A stretch of DNA of 49,664 nt from Thermoplasmatota archaeon (GTDB taxonomy: Archaea; Thermoplasmatota; E2; DHVEG-1). The notes beneath the pieces were generated by a model, which had not been told where the DNA came from, did no database searches, and saw only the letters and a program-made list of their open reading frames with translations. Shown one piece after another: positions 1-7,777 of this stretch (position 1 is the stretch's first letter; every line of letters starts with the position of its first letter). The position numbers and the translations under genes are program-made. The DNA lies in assembly GCA_030601705.1 (NCBI GenBank), contig JAUWBM010000008.1:1-49664 (forward strand), given 5' to 3'.

Positions 1-2
1 AT

Positions 3-353
3 AAATCCTTAAAAGAGGCAAAGGCTGGTGAAAGAGATTATATTCTTGTAAGAAACAATGTTTTAGTTAAAGAGAAAAAACCAGCTAAAGAGGAAAAGAA
101 GAAACCGGTTGAACCATCAGAGGAGAAACCAGAAGAAGGTGTTGAGAAACCTGCGGAAGAGACTACTGAAAAACCGGATGAGGGGAAGGAAGAAGAAACT
201 GCCAAAAAACCTGATGAGAAAAAAGAAGAACCGACTGAAAAACCGGCAAGTGAAGAGAAAATTACCAAAGAGAAACCTGATGAAAAGAAATCGGAAGAAG
301 GTGTTGAAAAACCGGAGGGTGAAGAAAAATCTGCTGAGGAGAAGGGGAAATAG
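3..353 (+). CDS. rps24e: 30S ribosomal protein S24e, C-terminal part (partial)
   Basis: The reading frame is open from the left edge, so the start lies outside the window. The first 25 or so visible residues, including [11 protein letters not shown], match the end of the archaeal S24e fold, where a helix is followed by a Y-I-L-x-R-N motif. After that comes a long tail of about 90 residues made of Lys, Glu, Pro and Thr (repeated EKP and EEK words), far beyond the usual S24e end. S24e sits in the small ribosomal subunit. The next gene, S27ae, starts 2 bases after the stop, which is the normal archaeal order and supports the call. The tail is very similar to the tail of S27ae. Confidence 0.8.
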   Translation, partial: KSLKEAKAGERDYILVRNNVLVKEKKPAKEEKKKPVEPSEEKPEEGVEKPAEETTEKPDEGKEEETAKKPDEKKEEPTEKPASEEKITKEKPDEKKSEEGVEKPEGEEKSAEEKGK

Positions 354-658
354 CCATGATGAAAAGAGAGATATTCAAGATAGAAGGAGATAAGATCGTT
401 CGATTGCGTAGGAACTGCCCGAAGTGTGGTGATGGAGTTTTTCTTGCTGAACATAAAAATCGTTTAAGCTGCGGAAAATGTGGTTATACCGAATTTAAGA
501 GTAAAAAAGACAAAAAGCCTGAAGTGCCTGTTGAGGAGAAGAAAGAAGAACCAACTGAGAAATCAGAAGAAGGTACTGAGAAACCTGCAGAAGAAAAAGA
601 AGAATCGACTGAAAAACCGGCTAGTGAAAAGAAAATTACCGAAGAGAAACCAGAATAA
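225..658 (+). repeat. Direct repeat shared by the tails of S24e and S27ae
   Basis: Bases 225-284 (end of S24e) and 599-658 (end of S27ae) are near-identical for about 60 bases, differing at roughly 8 positions by eye, in the same codon frame. Both encode the words TEKPAS and KITxEKP. Less perfect copies of an EEGxEKP unit occur near 131, 295 and 568. The simplest reading is duplication or gene conversion between the low-complexity tails. Confidence 0.75.
356..658 (+). CDS. rps27ae: 30S ribosomal protein S27ae with EKP-rich tail
   Basis: Small-subunit zinc-ribbon protein. Residues 1-47 are a complete archaeal S27ae: [20 protein letters not shown] holds the first three zinc cysteines, and KCGYTEF adds the fourth. 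The family is usually about 50-65 residues; here about 50 extra residues of Glu/Lys/Pro/Thr follow, resembling the S24e tail just upstream. Two ATGs are adjacent (356 and 359); either could be used. It is translated immediately after S24e with a 2-base gap, so the two are surely co-transcribed. Confidence 0.92.
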   Translation: MMKREIFKIEGDKIVRLRRNCPKCGDGVFLAEHKNRLSCGKCGYTEFKSKKDKKPEVPVEEKKEEPTEKSEEGTEKPAEEKEESTEKPASEKKITEEKPE

Positions 659-680
659 TAATAAGAAAAGACAAGAGTAT

Positions 681-1199
681 CTACCACTTGTTATGATGAG
701 TTAAAATTTTTGTATCTATCCTGGAAGTAGGTGTAACTCTGTCTTTAGGATAGCCGATGGGAATTATCGCAACTGGTCTAACATGCGATGGTAAATTCAG
801 AATTTTTGATGCTTCATTTTCATTAAATGCCCCAACCCAGCATGCACCTAATCCGTTATCTACAGCTAAAAGCAGTATATGCTCTACTGCAGCAGCAGAA
901 TCTTGAATGCAATATAACTCTTTTCCTCTAATTCCATATGGAGAAATACGGTTTAAATTAGCGCAAACAACAATGTTTATTGGCGCTTCCTCAATAAATT
1001 CTTGGTCTAAGGCAGCCCTACTCAATTCTTTTTTTATTTCAATATCGTCAACTATTATAAAATCCCGTGCCTGTAGGTTTCCTGCAGATGGTGCAAGATG
1101 TGCATATTTTATGATCTCAGAAATTAGGTCTGCAGATAGTTTTTTGTCTGAAAAACTTCTTACACTATAGCGTTTCTGAATTGCCTCTTTTACATCCAA
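681..1199 (-). CDS. Nitroreductase-family FMN flavoprotein
   Basis: A 172-residue member of the nitroreductase/FMN reductase family, which moves electrons from NAD(P)H to nitro compounds, quinones or flavins. Visible family marks are RYSVRSF at residues 10-16 (FMN phosphate binding), LAPSAGNLQ at 35-43, and GLGACWVGAF near 115, the usual glycine-rich loop. Length is typical of the short single-domain type. The start codon is TTG at 1199, supported by a GGTGG ribosome binding site (1206-1210) six bases upstream. The natural substrate cannot be told from sequence. It converges on the S27ae gene. Confidence 0.85.
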   Translation of the reverse strand: MDVKEAIQKRYSVRSFSDKKLSADLISEIIKYAHLAPSAGNLQARDFIIVDDIEIKKELSRAALDQEFIEEAPINIVVCANLNRISPYGIRGKELYCIQDSAAAVEHILLLAVDNGLGACWVGAFNENEASKILNLPSHVRPVAIIPIGYPKDRVTPTSRIDTKILTHHNKW

Positions 1200-1298
1200 A
1201 AAGTACCACCAATTTTATAATAGCGCTCTGTTTATAAATCAATATCCTAATAGATAGAAAACATATTGATTCCCATGCTGATAGCCAAAACGATAGCA

Positions 1299-1372
1299 GG
1301 ATCTGTAGTGTAGCTTGGATATCACAGGGGCTTCCGGAGCCTCTGACCCGGGTTCGAATCCCGGCAGATCCG
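1299..1372 (+). tRNA. tRNA-Arg (anticodon CCG)
   Basis: A cloverleaf can be folded by hand. The acceptor GGATCTG pairs with CAGATCC over seven pairs. The D stem has three pairs. The anticodon stem GGGGC/GCCTC carries loop TTCCGGA (anticodon CCG at positions 34-36). The T stem CCGGG/CCCGG carries loop TTCGAAT. The discriminator is G and no CCA is encoded. No intron is seen. It lies between two minus-strand genes and reads the arginine codon CGG. Confidence 0.93.
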
Positions 1373-1479
1373 TACTAGCCCCAGATGTACTATTTCTTCC
1401 ACTACTTTGCCTTTCAGGCTGATAATTAGTATTACCAGATTGGTTAGATTCTCTCCTTAGATTCTCCATTACTTTGATA

Positions 1480-2079
1480 TCAATCCTTCTTTTTGGTAGG
1501 TTTTCTTAACTTTAAATCAACTCCATCCTTCATGGCAGCCTCATTAAGGATTTCTCTTAGAATTTTAGCTTTTGTTTTTATATCATCCGAGCTAACATCA
1601 TCTGTTTTTATTTTTTGATTTGCATCATCCAATGCTCGTTCTAAACTTGGCATAGGAAGTAAAGTTGTGGCAATGCAATAGAAGCTTCTCGACCTTCCAT
1701 CATTAAAATTATTTATCATTGTTTCAAGTAGTTTAATCCGTTTATTCTGCTGGTCAATAAATTTTTTTATCCCATATTTTTTTATAAAATTCAAATTGGA
1801 TACCATCTTTTGATGAGTCAGGAATGAATCATATTTATCAACGTCTTTAAACTTTGAACAAGGGAAATCACCGCAATCAGAACAAAATTCAAGTCCTTTT
1901 CTCCTCACACAACAGGTAAGAATAGGCGAACCAGGATGTTTTTGCCAAAAATCAGGACCACAGCACCCCGGACATCTTGAAGTTCCTACAGTATAGTATC
2001 TAGGACACAGACCACAATCAAGACCACAAGCGCCAACAGTCGGATATTTTCTGACAGGATATTTCTCCATTTCTCTCAC
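1480..2079 (-). CDS. DUF3795 cysteine-rich protein
   Basis: A 199-residue protein with the cysteine pattern of the DUF3795 family: CGLDCGLCPRY at residues 18-28 (C-x3-C-x2-C), then CPGCCG, then CCVRRKGLEFCSDC and FPC by about residue 75. At least ten cysteines lie in the first 80 residues, so metal or iron-sulfur binding is likely. The rest is helical and charged, with a Lys-rich end. The family has no established function. The start used is the ATG after which M-E-K-Y-P follows closely; a second ATG lies three codons in. Confidence 0.75.
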   Translation of the reverse strand: MREMEKYPVRKYPTVGACGLDCGLCPRYYTVGTSRCPGCCGPDFWQKHPGSPILTCCVRRKGLEFCSDCGDFPCSKFKDVDKYDSFLTHQKMVSNLNFIKKYGIKKFIDQQNKRIKLLETMINNFNDGRSRSFYCIATTLLPMPSLERALDDANQKIKTDDVSSDDIKTKAKILREILNEAAMKDGVDLKLRKPTKKKD

Positions 2080-2150
2080 TTAATCATACCACTTTTACAA
2101 ATTTAATTTCATCTGATGTGATACATTCTTTTTCCTGCACCCATCAAGGC

Positions 2151-2342
2151 TTACTCTTGAAATTTTTCTGAGGCGGGTTCTCCCCCAATTCCCCAGTGTG
2201 ATTTTGGGATCTCATGAACGATTACTTCCACAGCATATTCAGGAACACCAAGATTTACAAAGATTTTTGTTATTTCCTGAATCACAGTTTTGACTTTTTC
2301 CGCTCCAAAACCTTCCCAGACGTTAACATGAACTATTGGCAT
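2151..2342 (-). CDS. 4-oxalocrotonate tautomerase-like small protein
   Basis: A 63-residue protein of the tautomerase superfamily, whose members use the N-terminal proline as a general base after Met removal. Pro2 (mature Pro1) is present, the fold pattern (strand, helix, strand) fits, and IPKSHWGIGGEPASE matches the DmpI-type ending. The two catalytic arginines usual in this family (mature Arg11 and Arg39) appear replaced: the expected G-R after WEG reads G-F, and the expected R-E before IP reads H-E. So it may have a different or weak activity. Short intergenic DNA separates it from the DUF3795 gene; they may be co-transcribed. Confidence 0.8.
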   Translation of the reverse strand: MPIVHVNVWEGFGAEKVKTVIQEITKIFVNLGVPEYAVEVIVHEIPKSHWGIGGEPASEKFQE

Positions 2343-2723
2343 TTTTTCACCTCCAATTTATCACTTGATAATAGCTATTTATTTAAAAAACTGGTCATGA
2401 GATGTAACTGTAGAAGCCTAGAATATCTTTGATATTCATTGCTCTGGTAAAGAATGTCCATTTTTACGGGATTAGAGGAAAGTTAGGTTGTAAATTAGAA
2501 TATCCAACTTATCTGAAGGGCATCCCGGCAACTCTTAAGGAACTGGGAAATCTATAATGAAAGAATTATATTTAAGTTGTCACGTGCTTAGTATTTTTTT
2601 AATCGATGTTGGTCTTCTTTTTCTATCTTATTTCTAACTGAATTTTTTCGAAGATATTTAATTTATAACAATCTTTTTCAAAATTAATATATATATCTTT
2701 AACTTTATGAAGGAATTGAAAAA
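2343..2723. other. Intergenic region with a possible decayed ORF fragment
   Basis: 380 bases between divergent genes. No complete gene is seen. On the plus strand an open stretch from about 2418 to 2556 ends LKGIPATLKELGNL and stop. The wording vaguely resembles the segment that precedes the HTH in some XRE-type regulators, and after the stop another frame reads similarly to the HTH start. This could be a frameshifted remnant, but the match is weak. AT-rich DNA at 2670-2710 probably holds the promoter of the next gene. Confidence 0.25.
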
Positions 2724-4001
2724 ATGAAAAAGATTTATATTTATACCCATTCGTGTAAACTAAGATTTTTAGATGCTAGTAGGGTACGTTCGTATTTTTC
2801 TCATAATAATTATAAAATTGTAAATAAACCCAAAGATGCGGATATAATTTTTTTTATAGGTTGTGCAGCGATTGATTATATTACAGATGAATCATTACAT
2901 ATGGTAAAAGAATTTCAGAAATATGATGCAGAGTTGATCGTTGCTGGTTGTTTGCCAAATATAGAAAAAGAAAAACTAGGCGATGTTTTTGCTGGAAGAA
3001 CAATAGATACGAAAGATTTAGATAAAGATCCAGATAAGATGGACGAATTATTTCCAGAAAATAGGATCAAATTTAGAGAGATAGATGATGCAAATATTTC
3101 ATTTCAAAACTTGAATGAAGGCAAATCGGTTGAGGCCATTAAAAAAATCTTTAGAAACATGCGATGGATAGAAAACACATATGTTAGAATTAAAGGTCAT
3201 GTATTAAAAAACATAATGGGCGAGCATTCTTTTTTTTATAATGTTTTAATAGATGAGCCAATGTACCGTATGAGGATATCATGGGGCTGTAATTGCAATT
3301 GTTCTTATTGCGGTATAAAAGAAGCTATTGGTTCTCACAAAAGTAAACCCCTTGAACAAGTTATAGAGGAATTTAGAAACGGCTTAGATAAAGGTCATAA
3401 ACATTTTATGATGAACGCAGACGATATTGGTGCATATGGGACAGATATCAACAGTAGTTTTACAGAGTTGTTAGATAAAATGACAAATATTCCTGGTGAA
3501 TATCAAATATCAATCGCGAATCTTAGTCCACGGTGGCTTATCAAATACATTGATGATTTAGAAGAAATTTTCAAAAGACAGAAAATTATACGCCTAGGCG
3601 TTCCTATCCAATCGGGTAGTAGCCGCATTCTCAAACTCATGAACCGTTTTCATGATACGGAGAAAATAAAGGAAGTTTTTATAAGATTGAAGACAGCATT
3701 TCCAATGTTATCATTACATACTCATATTATAGTGGGATTTCCTACTGAAACAGATGAAGAATTTAAGCAAACATTATCTTTTATTAAAAAATCTAATATA
3801 AGCGCCGGTCAGCTTAACATATTTTCTCGCAAAGCTGGCGCTGAAGCTGAACGTATAGAACCGAAAATTTCACAGGATGAGATTTATAAAAGGCTGAAAT
3901 ATGCAAAAGAATTCTTTAAAAAAGTAGAATATAACGTGACATATAAATCTAAAGGTAAAGTTTTCTTATTTGACAAAATGGATTCATATATTCAACATTA
4001 G
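2724..4001 (+). CDS. Radical SAM protein, methylthiotransferase (MiaB/MtaB)-like
   Basis: A 425-residue protein with the two-part plan of methylthiotransferases. The N-terminal domain (about 1-110) carries three spaced cysteines (THSC near 11, FIGC near 49, VAGC near 79), which in the family hold the auxiliary 4Fe-4S cluster. The radical SAM core has the C-x3-C-x2-C motif inside CNCNCSYCG near residue 193, followed by the IGSHKSKP equivalent of the G-x-x-R-S segment. Related enzymes add a methylthio group to tRNA adenosine 37. No clear C-terminal TRAM RNA-binding domain is seen, and the linker before the radical SAM core (about 105-185) is long, so the substrate may differ. It stands alone and converges on the MscS gene. 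Confidence 0.75.
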   Translation: MKKIYIYTHSCKLRFLDASRVRSYFSHNNYKIVNKPKDADIIFFIGCAAIDYITDESLHMVKEFQKYDAELIVAGCLPNIEKEKLGDVFAGRTIDTKDLDKDPDKMDELFPENRIKFREIDDANISFQNLNEGKSVEAIKKIFRNMRWIENTYVRIKGHVLKNIMGEHSFFYNVLIDEPMYRMRISWGCNCNCSYCGIKEAIGSHKSKPLEQVIEEFRNGLDKGHKHFMMNADDIGAYGTDINSSFTELLDKMTNIPGEYQISIANLSPRWLIKYIDDLEEIFKRQKIIRLGVPIQSGSSRILKLMNRFHDTEKIKEVFIRLKTAFPMLSLHTHIIVGFPTETDEEFKQTLSFIKKSNISAGQLNIFSRKAGAEAERIEPKISQDEIYKRLKYAKEFFKKVEYNVTYKSKGKVFLFDKMDSYIQH

Positions 4002-4102
4002 AATATTTCATGCGTAGTAAAACTCTATTGAGCTGAAAGAGAAACAAAATGAAAGAAAAATGGGGTTAGTGAGATAGGACCATTTTGTCTCGTCTGAAAA
4101 AC

Positions 4103-4130
4103 CAACAGAGTCGAAGATGGCATTCTGTTG
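4103..4130. terminator. Hairpin between convergent genes
   Basis: CAACAGA (4103-4109) and TCTGTTG (4124-4130) are perfect inverted repeats, and the stem can extend inward by two more pairs, one of them G-T. It lies in the 202-base gap between two genes that end towards each other, where a bidirectional transcript end would be expected. Archaeal termination mostly uses T-runs rather than hairpins, so the role is uncertain. Confidence 0.2.
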
Positions 4131-4203
4131 TCGTAAATTTCTCCTCTGTTAGCTTGTTTAGATGTCGGCAGGCTTACTGATTTTTTAGGTTGTTGATATT
4201 ATT

Positions 4204-5034
4204 TTAAGAAATATCTTTTTCTAAATGTATATCCATCTGTGGGAATGGTATTGATATTCCTGCCTTGTCATATTTTTGTTTAAGTGCCTTCTGGAAGTCA
4301 AAGAAGAAGTTCCAGTAATCTTCTGTCTTTACCCAGGGTCTGATTACGAGAACAACAGCCGAATCTGCCATCTCCTTTACAGCCACCTGGGGTGCTGGAT
4401 CAGAAAGAGCACGTGAATCTGATTTTATAAGATCCATAGTGGTCTTTATAACATGGTCGAGATCATCACTGTAACCCACACCCATCTCCATGTCAATTCT
4501 TCTGATTGGATTACTGGTGAAATTTGTAATGTTTCCACCCCACGCTGCTTTGTTGGGAATTATAATATGCTTATTGTCAGGCGTATCAAGTTCTGTTACG
4601 CTGATTCCAACGTTCTTTATAGTTCCGCTCTCGCCGTTCAGAGTAACAAAATCCCCTGCTTTAAATGGTTTGGTAATAGCTATCATGAATCCAGATGCGA
4701 TGTTACTCAGCGTGTCGCCAAGTGCAAAACCCAGGACGAATCCAAGGACAACAGAGACACTTACTAAAGCAGCTCCTATTTCAATTCCCAGAAATGCTAA
4801 GGCAGTCCCGATGACAAAGATGTACATTATCATCCGAAGGATTCGTGTTGTGAACTCGGCCAATATCTCTGCCATTTTTGCTTTAAGCATCCATTTTTTA
4901 ATAGCACCAGTAGCAATCTTTACTACTACTATACCTACTATGAGAACTACTATAAATAGTATAATATTCCACAAACTTACCCCTATCAGAGGTAACGGTT
5001 CTTCCAATCCATATCCTGCTATTTCTATAGCCAT
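4204..5034 (-). CDS. MscS-family mechanosensitive ion channel
   Basis: A 276-residue small-conductance mechanosensitive channel. Three membrane helices occupy about residues 18-45, 60-85 and 88-118. The third is the pore helix with the Gly/Ala-rich pattern GFVLGFALGDTLSNIASGF. The beta domain follows (KPFKAGDFVTLNGESGTI, about 123-140, and IIIPNKAAWGGNITNF), then the alpha/beta C-terminal vestibule domain. It releases solutes on osmotic downshock. Length and order are typical of the minimal three-helix form. A monocistronic gene seems likely. Confidence 0.92.
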   Translation of the reverse strand: MAIEIAGYGLEEPLPLIGVSLWNIILFIVVLIVGIVVVKIATGAIKKWMLKAKMAEILAEFTTRILRMIMYIFVIGTALAFLGIEIGAALVSVSVVLGFVLGFALGDTLSNIASGFMIAITKPFKAGDFVTLNGESGTIKNVGISVTELDTPDNKHIIIPNKAAWGGNITNFTSNPIRRIDMEMGVGYSDDLDHVIKTTMDLIKSDSRALSDPAPQVAVKEMADSAVVLVIRPWVKTEDYWNFFFDFQKALKQKYDKAGISIPFPQMDIHLEKDIS

Positions 5035-5359
5035 AACATCATCACTCCAATAAATTTTTTTTCTTCCATACTAGATTAACCTCCTCCAATATAGAATAGG
5101 CTTGATATTGAGACAATACTTAAATTTTTTTATATTATTGATGGCATGTGTTATCCCTTGACTTTACAAGTTATATATTTTAAGAAGAAATTTAATCCAT
5201 GTAATCTAGATTCTGAAAATTATATGGTGATCTAACTTTTGAAAACTAAAATTTTTTGAATTTTTTATATAACTTTCGAATGATTTCTAATAGAAATATT
5301 TAAATTCTCTGAATAATATTATATATCGTGCGTATAACATTGGAGGAAATAATAAAATC
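5035..5359. other. AT-rich intergenic region with promoters
   Basis: 325 bases between the divergent MscS and adhesin-like genes. No ORF of note. The strongly AT-rich stretch 5315-5330 (ATAATATTATATATC) can serve as the TATA element for the gene at 5360, whose ribosome binding site GGAGG lies at 5342-5346. Confidence 0.4.
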
Positions 5360-6406
5360 ATGGAAAAATCGAAAAATATTTTGAAATCAATTGTAATCTT
5401 GGGCATCATCTTGGCGTTAGCAATGCCCGGGGTAGCGGGATTAACGGACGCAAAAACGAAATCATTTAGTGACTCAAGTATAGTCACGAACATACAACCA
5501 TCTAAAGGTCCGAGTACCGTAAATACAGTGGTATTTGAAGATGGTTTTGAAACTTATGAAAATTTTGTTCTGGATTTTCCGCCGTGGACCCAATATGATG
5601 GTGATGGAGGATCAACTCAGGGAAGTTTAGATTATAATTTTACCAATGAATACTATAACGGTTCATTTATAATTTTTAATGCTTCTGCAACAGAACCTCC
5701 TGCTAATGGAACATCTTGGGATGCTCATACTGGAGACAAATATGCAGCATGTTTTTCAACAAGACCCCCAGACAACCCAAACGATGATTGGCTAATCACT
5801 CCTGAGTTAGATATCGGTGGAGAGGCAATATACATCGCCATTCATTGTGTTTCTGATGATGCGTTCGTTTTCATGCTAGACGATTTTTCCGTAAACGAAT
5901 CTGGAAACGATGTTGAAATCTCATTCTGGGCAAAATCTATCACAGATCAATATGGTCTAGAGAGGTTCCAAGTCGGCGTGTCAACAACAGATAACAATAT
6001 CTCAAGTTTTGAAATTATAACACCTGAACCTTATGTAGAAGCTCCTACTGAGTGGACTGAATACACATACAACTATGAACTCGCAGCACCTAAACTTGAA
6101 ATTGGAGAAATTATCGGTGGATTATTAGGAATATCTGCAGAGATTAAAAACAACGGAACCAGTAATGCCACCAACGTTGTCTATAGTATTGTCTTAGAAG
6201 GTGGCACAATACTTATGGGGCAAGAGGTATCAGAGAACATTGGAACTATTGAAGCAGGTGGCATAGGAGCAATGTTCGACATTCCAGTGATTGGATTTGG
6301 TATTGTGGATATAACTGCTACAGTAAGTGCCGACGGCGTTGAAGAAGTGACAAGGATAGGGAAAGGATTTGTATTATTATTCTACACTATAATTACAATC
6401 TGTTAA
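5360..6406 (+). CDS. Secreted protein with cleaved-adhesin-like and CARDB-like domains
   Basis: 348 residues. Residues 1-27 are a signal peptide (KSIVILGIILALAMPGVAG). Residues about 57-225 resemble the cleaved-adhesin jelly-roll module found beside gingipain-type proteases: FEDGFETYENF, DDWLITPELDI, ISFWAKS, WTEYTYNY. Residues about 230-330 look like a CARDB-type beta-sandwich (APKLEIGEIIGG, SAEIKNNGTSNATNVVYS, NIGTIEAGG). The final FVLLFYTIITIC is a short hydrophobic end. The last strand block of the adhesin module (IYIAIHCVSDDAFVFMLDDF) appears before rather than after the WAKS/WTEYT block. Likely a cell-surface protein; function unknown. Confidence 0.7.
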   Translation: MEKSKNILKSIVILGIILALAMPGVAGLTDAKTKSFSDSSIVTNIQPSKGPSTVNTVVFEDGFETYENFVLDFPPWTQYDGDGGSTQGSLDYNFTNEYYNGSFIIFNASATEPPANGTSWDAHTGDKYAACFSTRPPDNPNDDWLITPELDIGGEAIYIAIHCVSDDAFVFMLDDFSVNESGNDVEISFWAKSITDQYGLERFQVGVSTTDNNISSFEIITPEPYVEAPTEWTEYTYNYELAAPKLEIGEIIGGLLGISAEIKNNGTSNATNVVYSIVLEGGTILMGQEVSENIGTIEAGGIGAMFDIPVIGFGIVDITATVSADGVEEVTRIGKGFVLLFYTIITIC

Positions 6407-6543
6407 AGAGACAGACCTACCTTCTTCTTTTTTCTTTAAACTTTTTCAATAAGATAAATTTTAAAGGGTAAAATTTACTAAATATATTGAGTGGGGACTA
6501 GTAATACTATCACATTCTCGAGGAAAACGCATTATTATAAATC

Positions 6544-7611
6544 ATGGTGCTGTTATCAAGCAAGATTATGAGTGTAAAAGCGGTAAAATTAGATGATACT
6601 AAGACAGCTTATCGGTTCCTTAGAGCAACTGATATCACACCTCAAGATGATGCATTTCACGGGAATATTAACCTTCTAGATATTGAATGGTGGTATTTTG
6701 ACGCTGTATTTGATAATGGATATAGCATCCACGTGGGAGTGAGAATCTATCATATAAGAAACAGTGGCATTGTACAATCTCGGATTAATATCTACAAAAA
6801 TGGAAAAGTCGAAGTTGAATCGCTGAAAACAGGCCTGCTAAACAACTTTTATACATCCTATGACCAGCCTTGCATACATATTAATAATAAACCAGTCGTC
6901 GAGTTTGACCAAGCCCATTATAAAAAAACAGGAGGGTGGAGATATCGCATATTATTAAAAATTGATTATCACGATGTTGATCTCACGTTTACCGGTACCA
7001 CACAGGGATGGAAAGTTGAAACATTAGATACGTGCTGGACAGTTGCATTACCACAGGCCAAAGTTACCGGAGCAATAACAGTCAACGGGCATAAGATAGC
7101 AGTAAATGGGGTAGGATACCATGATCATAACTGGGGGTATTCTCCTACTACAGCATTTAAAAACTTGGGGTGGCTCTGGGGAAGAATTACTGGAGATACA
7201 TTGAATATGACTTGGGCAAAAACAATGCAAACCACTGAAAAAGGAGATTTGCTCACAATAATAAACCAAGATAAAAACAGCGCCCAGAGCAAAAAAGAAT
7301 TCTACAGCATCCCACCAACAAATATCACTTTCACTCCGAGAAACTTTGTGATTGACCATCGAAGATGGATACCCTCAGAGTTTGATTTACATATAACAAA
7401 TACAATCTCAGATGACCATATTCCAATAAACGCAAGTATTCATATGAAAACTTTTTATACACAACACGAAAGGATTTTTACTTATCATTACTGGAGATAC
7501 CATGTAAAAACAACTGGAAAAATATCTGTAGGTTCTACAACTGAAACATTGGATGAAAAACCGCAGATTATCGAATTCCTCAGTTTCAAATCACAAGGTC
7601 GAAGAGGATAA
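6544..7611 (+). CDS. CrtC/AttH lipocalin-like domain protein
   Basis: A 355-residue protein with hallmarks of the CrtC N-terminal lipocalin/AttH family: IEWWYFDAVFDNGYS near residues 40-54 and the signature GVGYHDHNWGYSP near 190. Some bacterial relatives hydrate carotenoids (1,2-hydratase), but many members are uncharacterised. No other carotenoid gene is nearby, so a hydratase role is not supported here. No clear signal peptide is visible. An alternative start is ATG at 6568. No strong ribosome binding site precedes either start. Confidence 0.65.
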   Translation: MVLLSSKIMSVKAVKLDDTKTAYRFLRATDITPQDDAFHGNINLLDIEWWYFDAVFDNGYSIHVGVRIYHIRNSGIVQSRINIYKNGKVEVESLKTGLLNNFYTSYDQPCIHINNKPVVEFDQAHYKKTGGWRYRILLKIDYHDVDLTFTGTTQGWKVETLDTCWTVALPQAKVTGAITVNGHKIAVNGVGYHDHNWGYSPTTAFKNLGWLWGRITGDTLNMTWAKTMQTTEKGDLLTIINQDKNSAQSKKEFYSIPPTNITFTPRNFVIDHRRWIPSEFDLHITNTISDDHIPINASIHMKTFYTQHERIFTYHYWRYHVKTTGKISVGSTTETLDEKPQIIEFLSFKSQGRRG

Positions 7612-7749
7612 AGAAAAAAAGATTTAGACAATTTTTTGCATGACTTGGTTTTACGATTTTTGGAAATAGAAAGGCGACAAATTTTGAACAAACTAGGCAA
7701 CAGATTTTGGACGGGGAGCATACGTTCTCTTTTGAACATAGAAACATAA

Positions 7750-7757
7750 TTAAATAT
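7750..7757 (+). promoter_or_regulatory. TATA box of hisS
   Basis: TTAAATAT is centred about 25 bases upstream of the GTG at 7778, the distance expected between an archaeal TATA box and the transcription start. This implies a leaderless message beginning at that GTG. Confidence 0.5.
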
Positions 7758-7777
7758 TCTTGTTATACAACCAAACC

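Noticed and set aside
38-454. Minus-strand Ser/Phe-rich frame opposite the S24e and S27ae tails
   Set aside because: It is the antisense of the Glu/Lys/Pro repeats and has no family, no promoter and no ribosome site.
1239-1469. Minus-strand frame across the tRNA
   Set aside because: It overlaps the complete tRNA-Arg cloverleaf and shows no protein family.
4002-4203. Possible C/D-box small RNA between convergent genes
   Set aside because: CTGA-like boxes occur, but no matching C box with the right spacing was found, so only the short hairpin is kept.
4453-5053. Long plus-strand frames inside the MscS gene
   Set aside because: They are shadows of the well-supported channel gene on the other strand.
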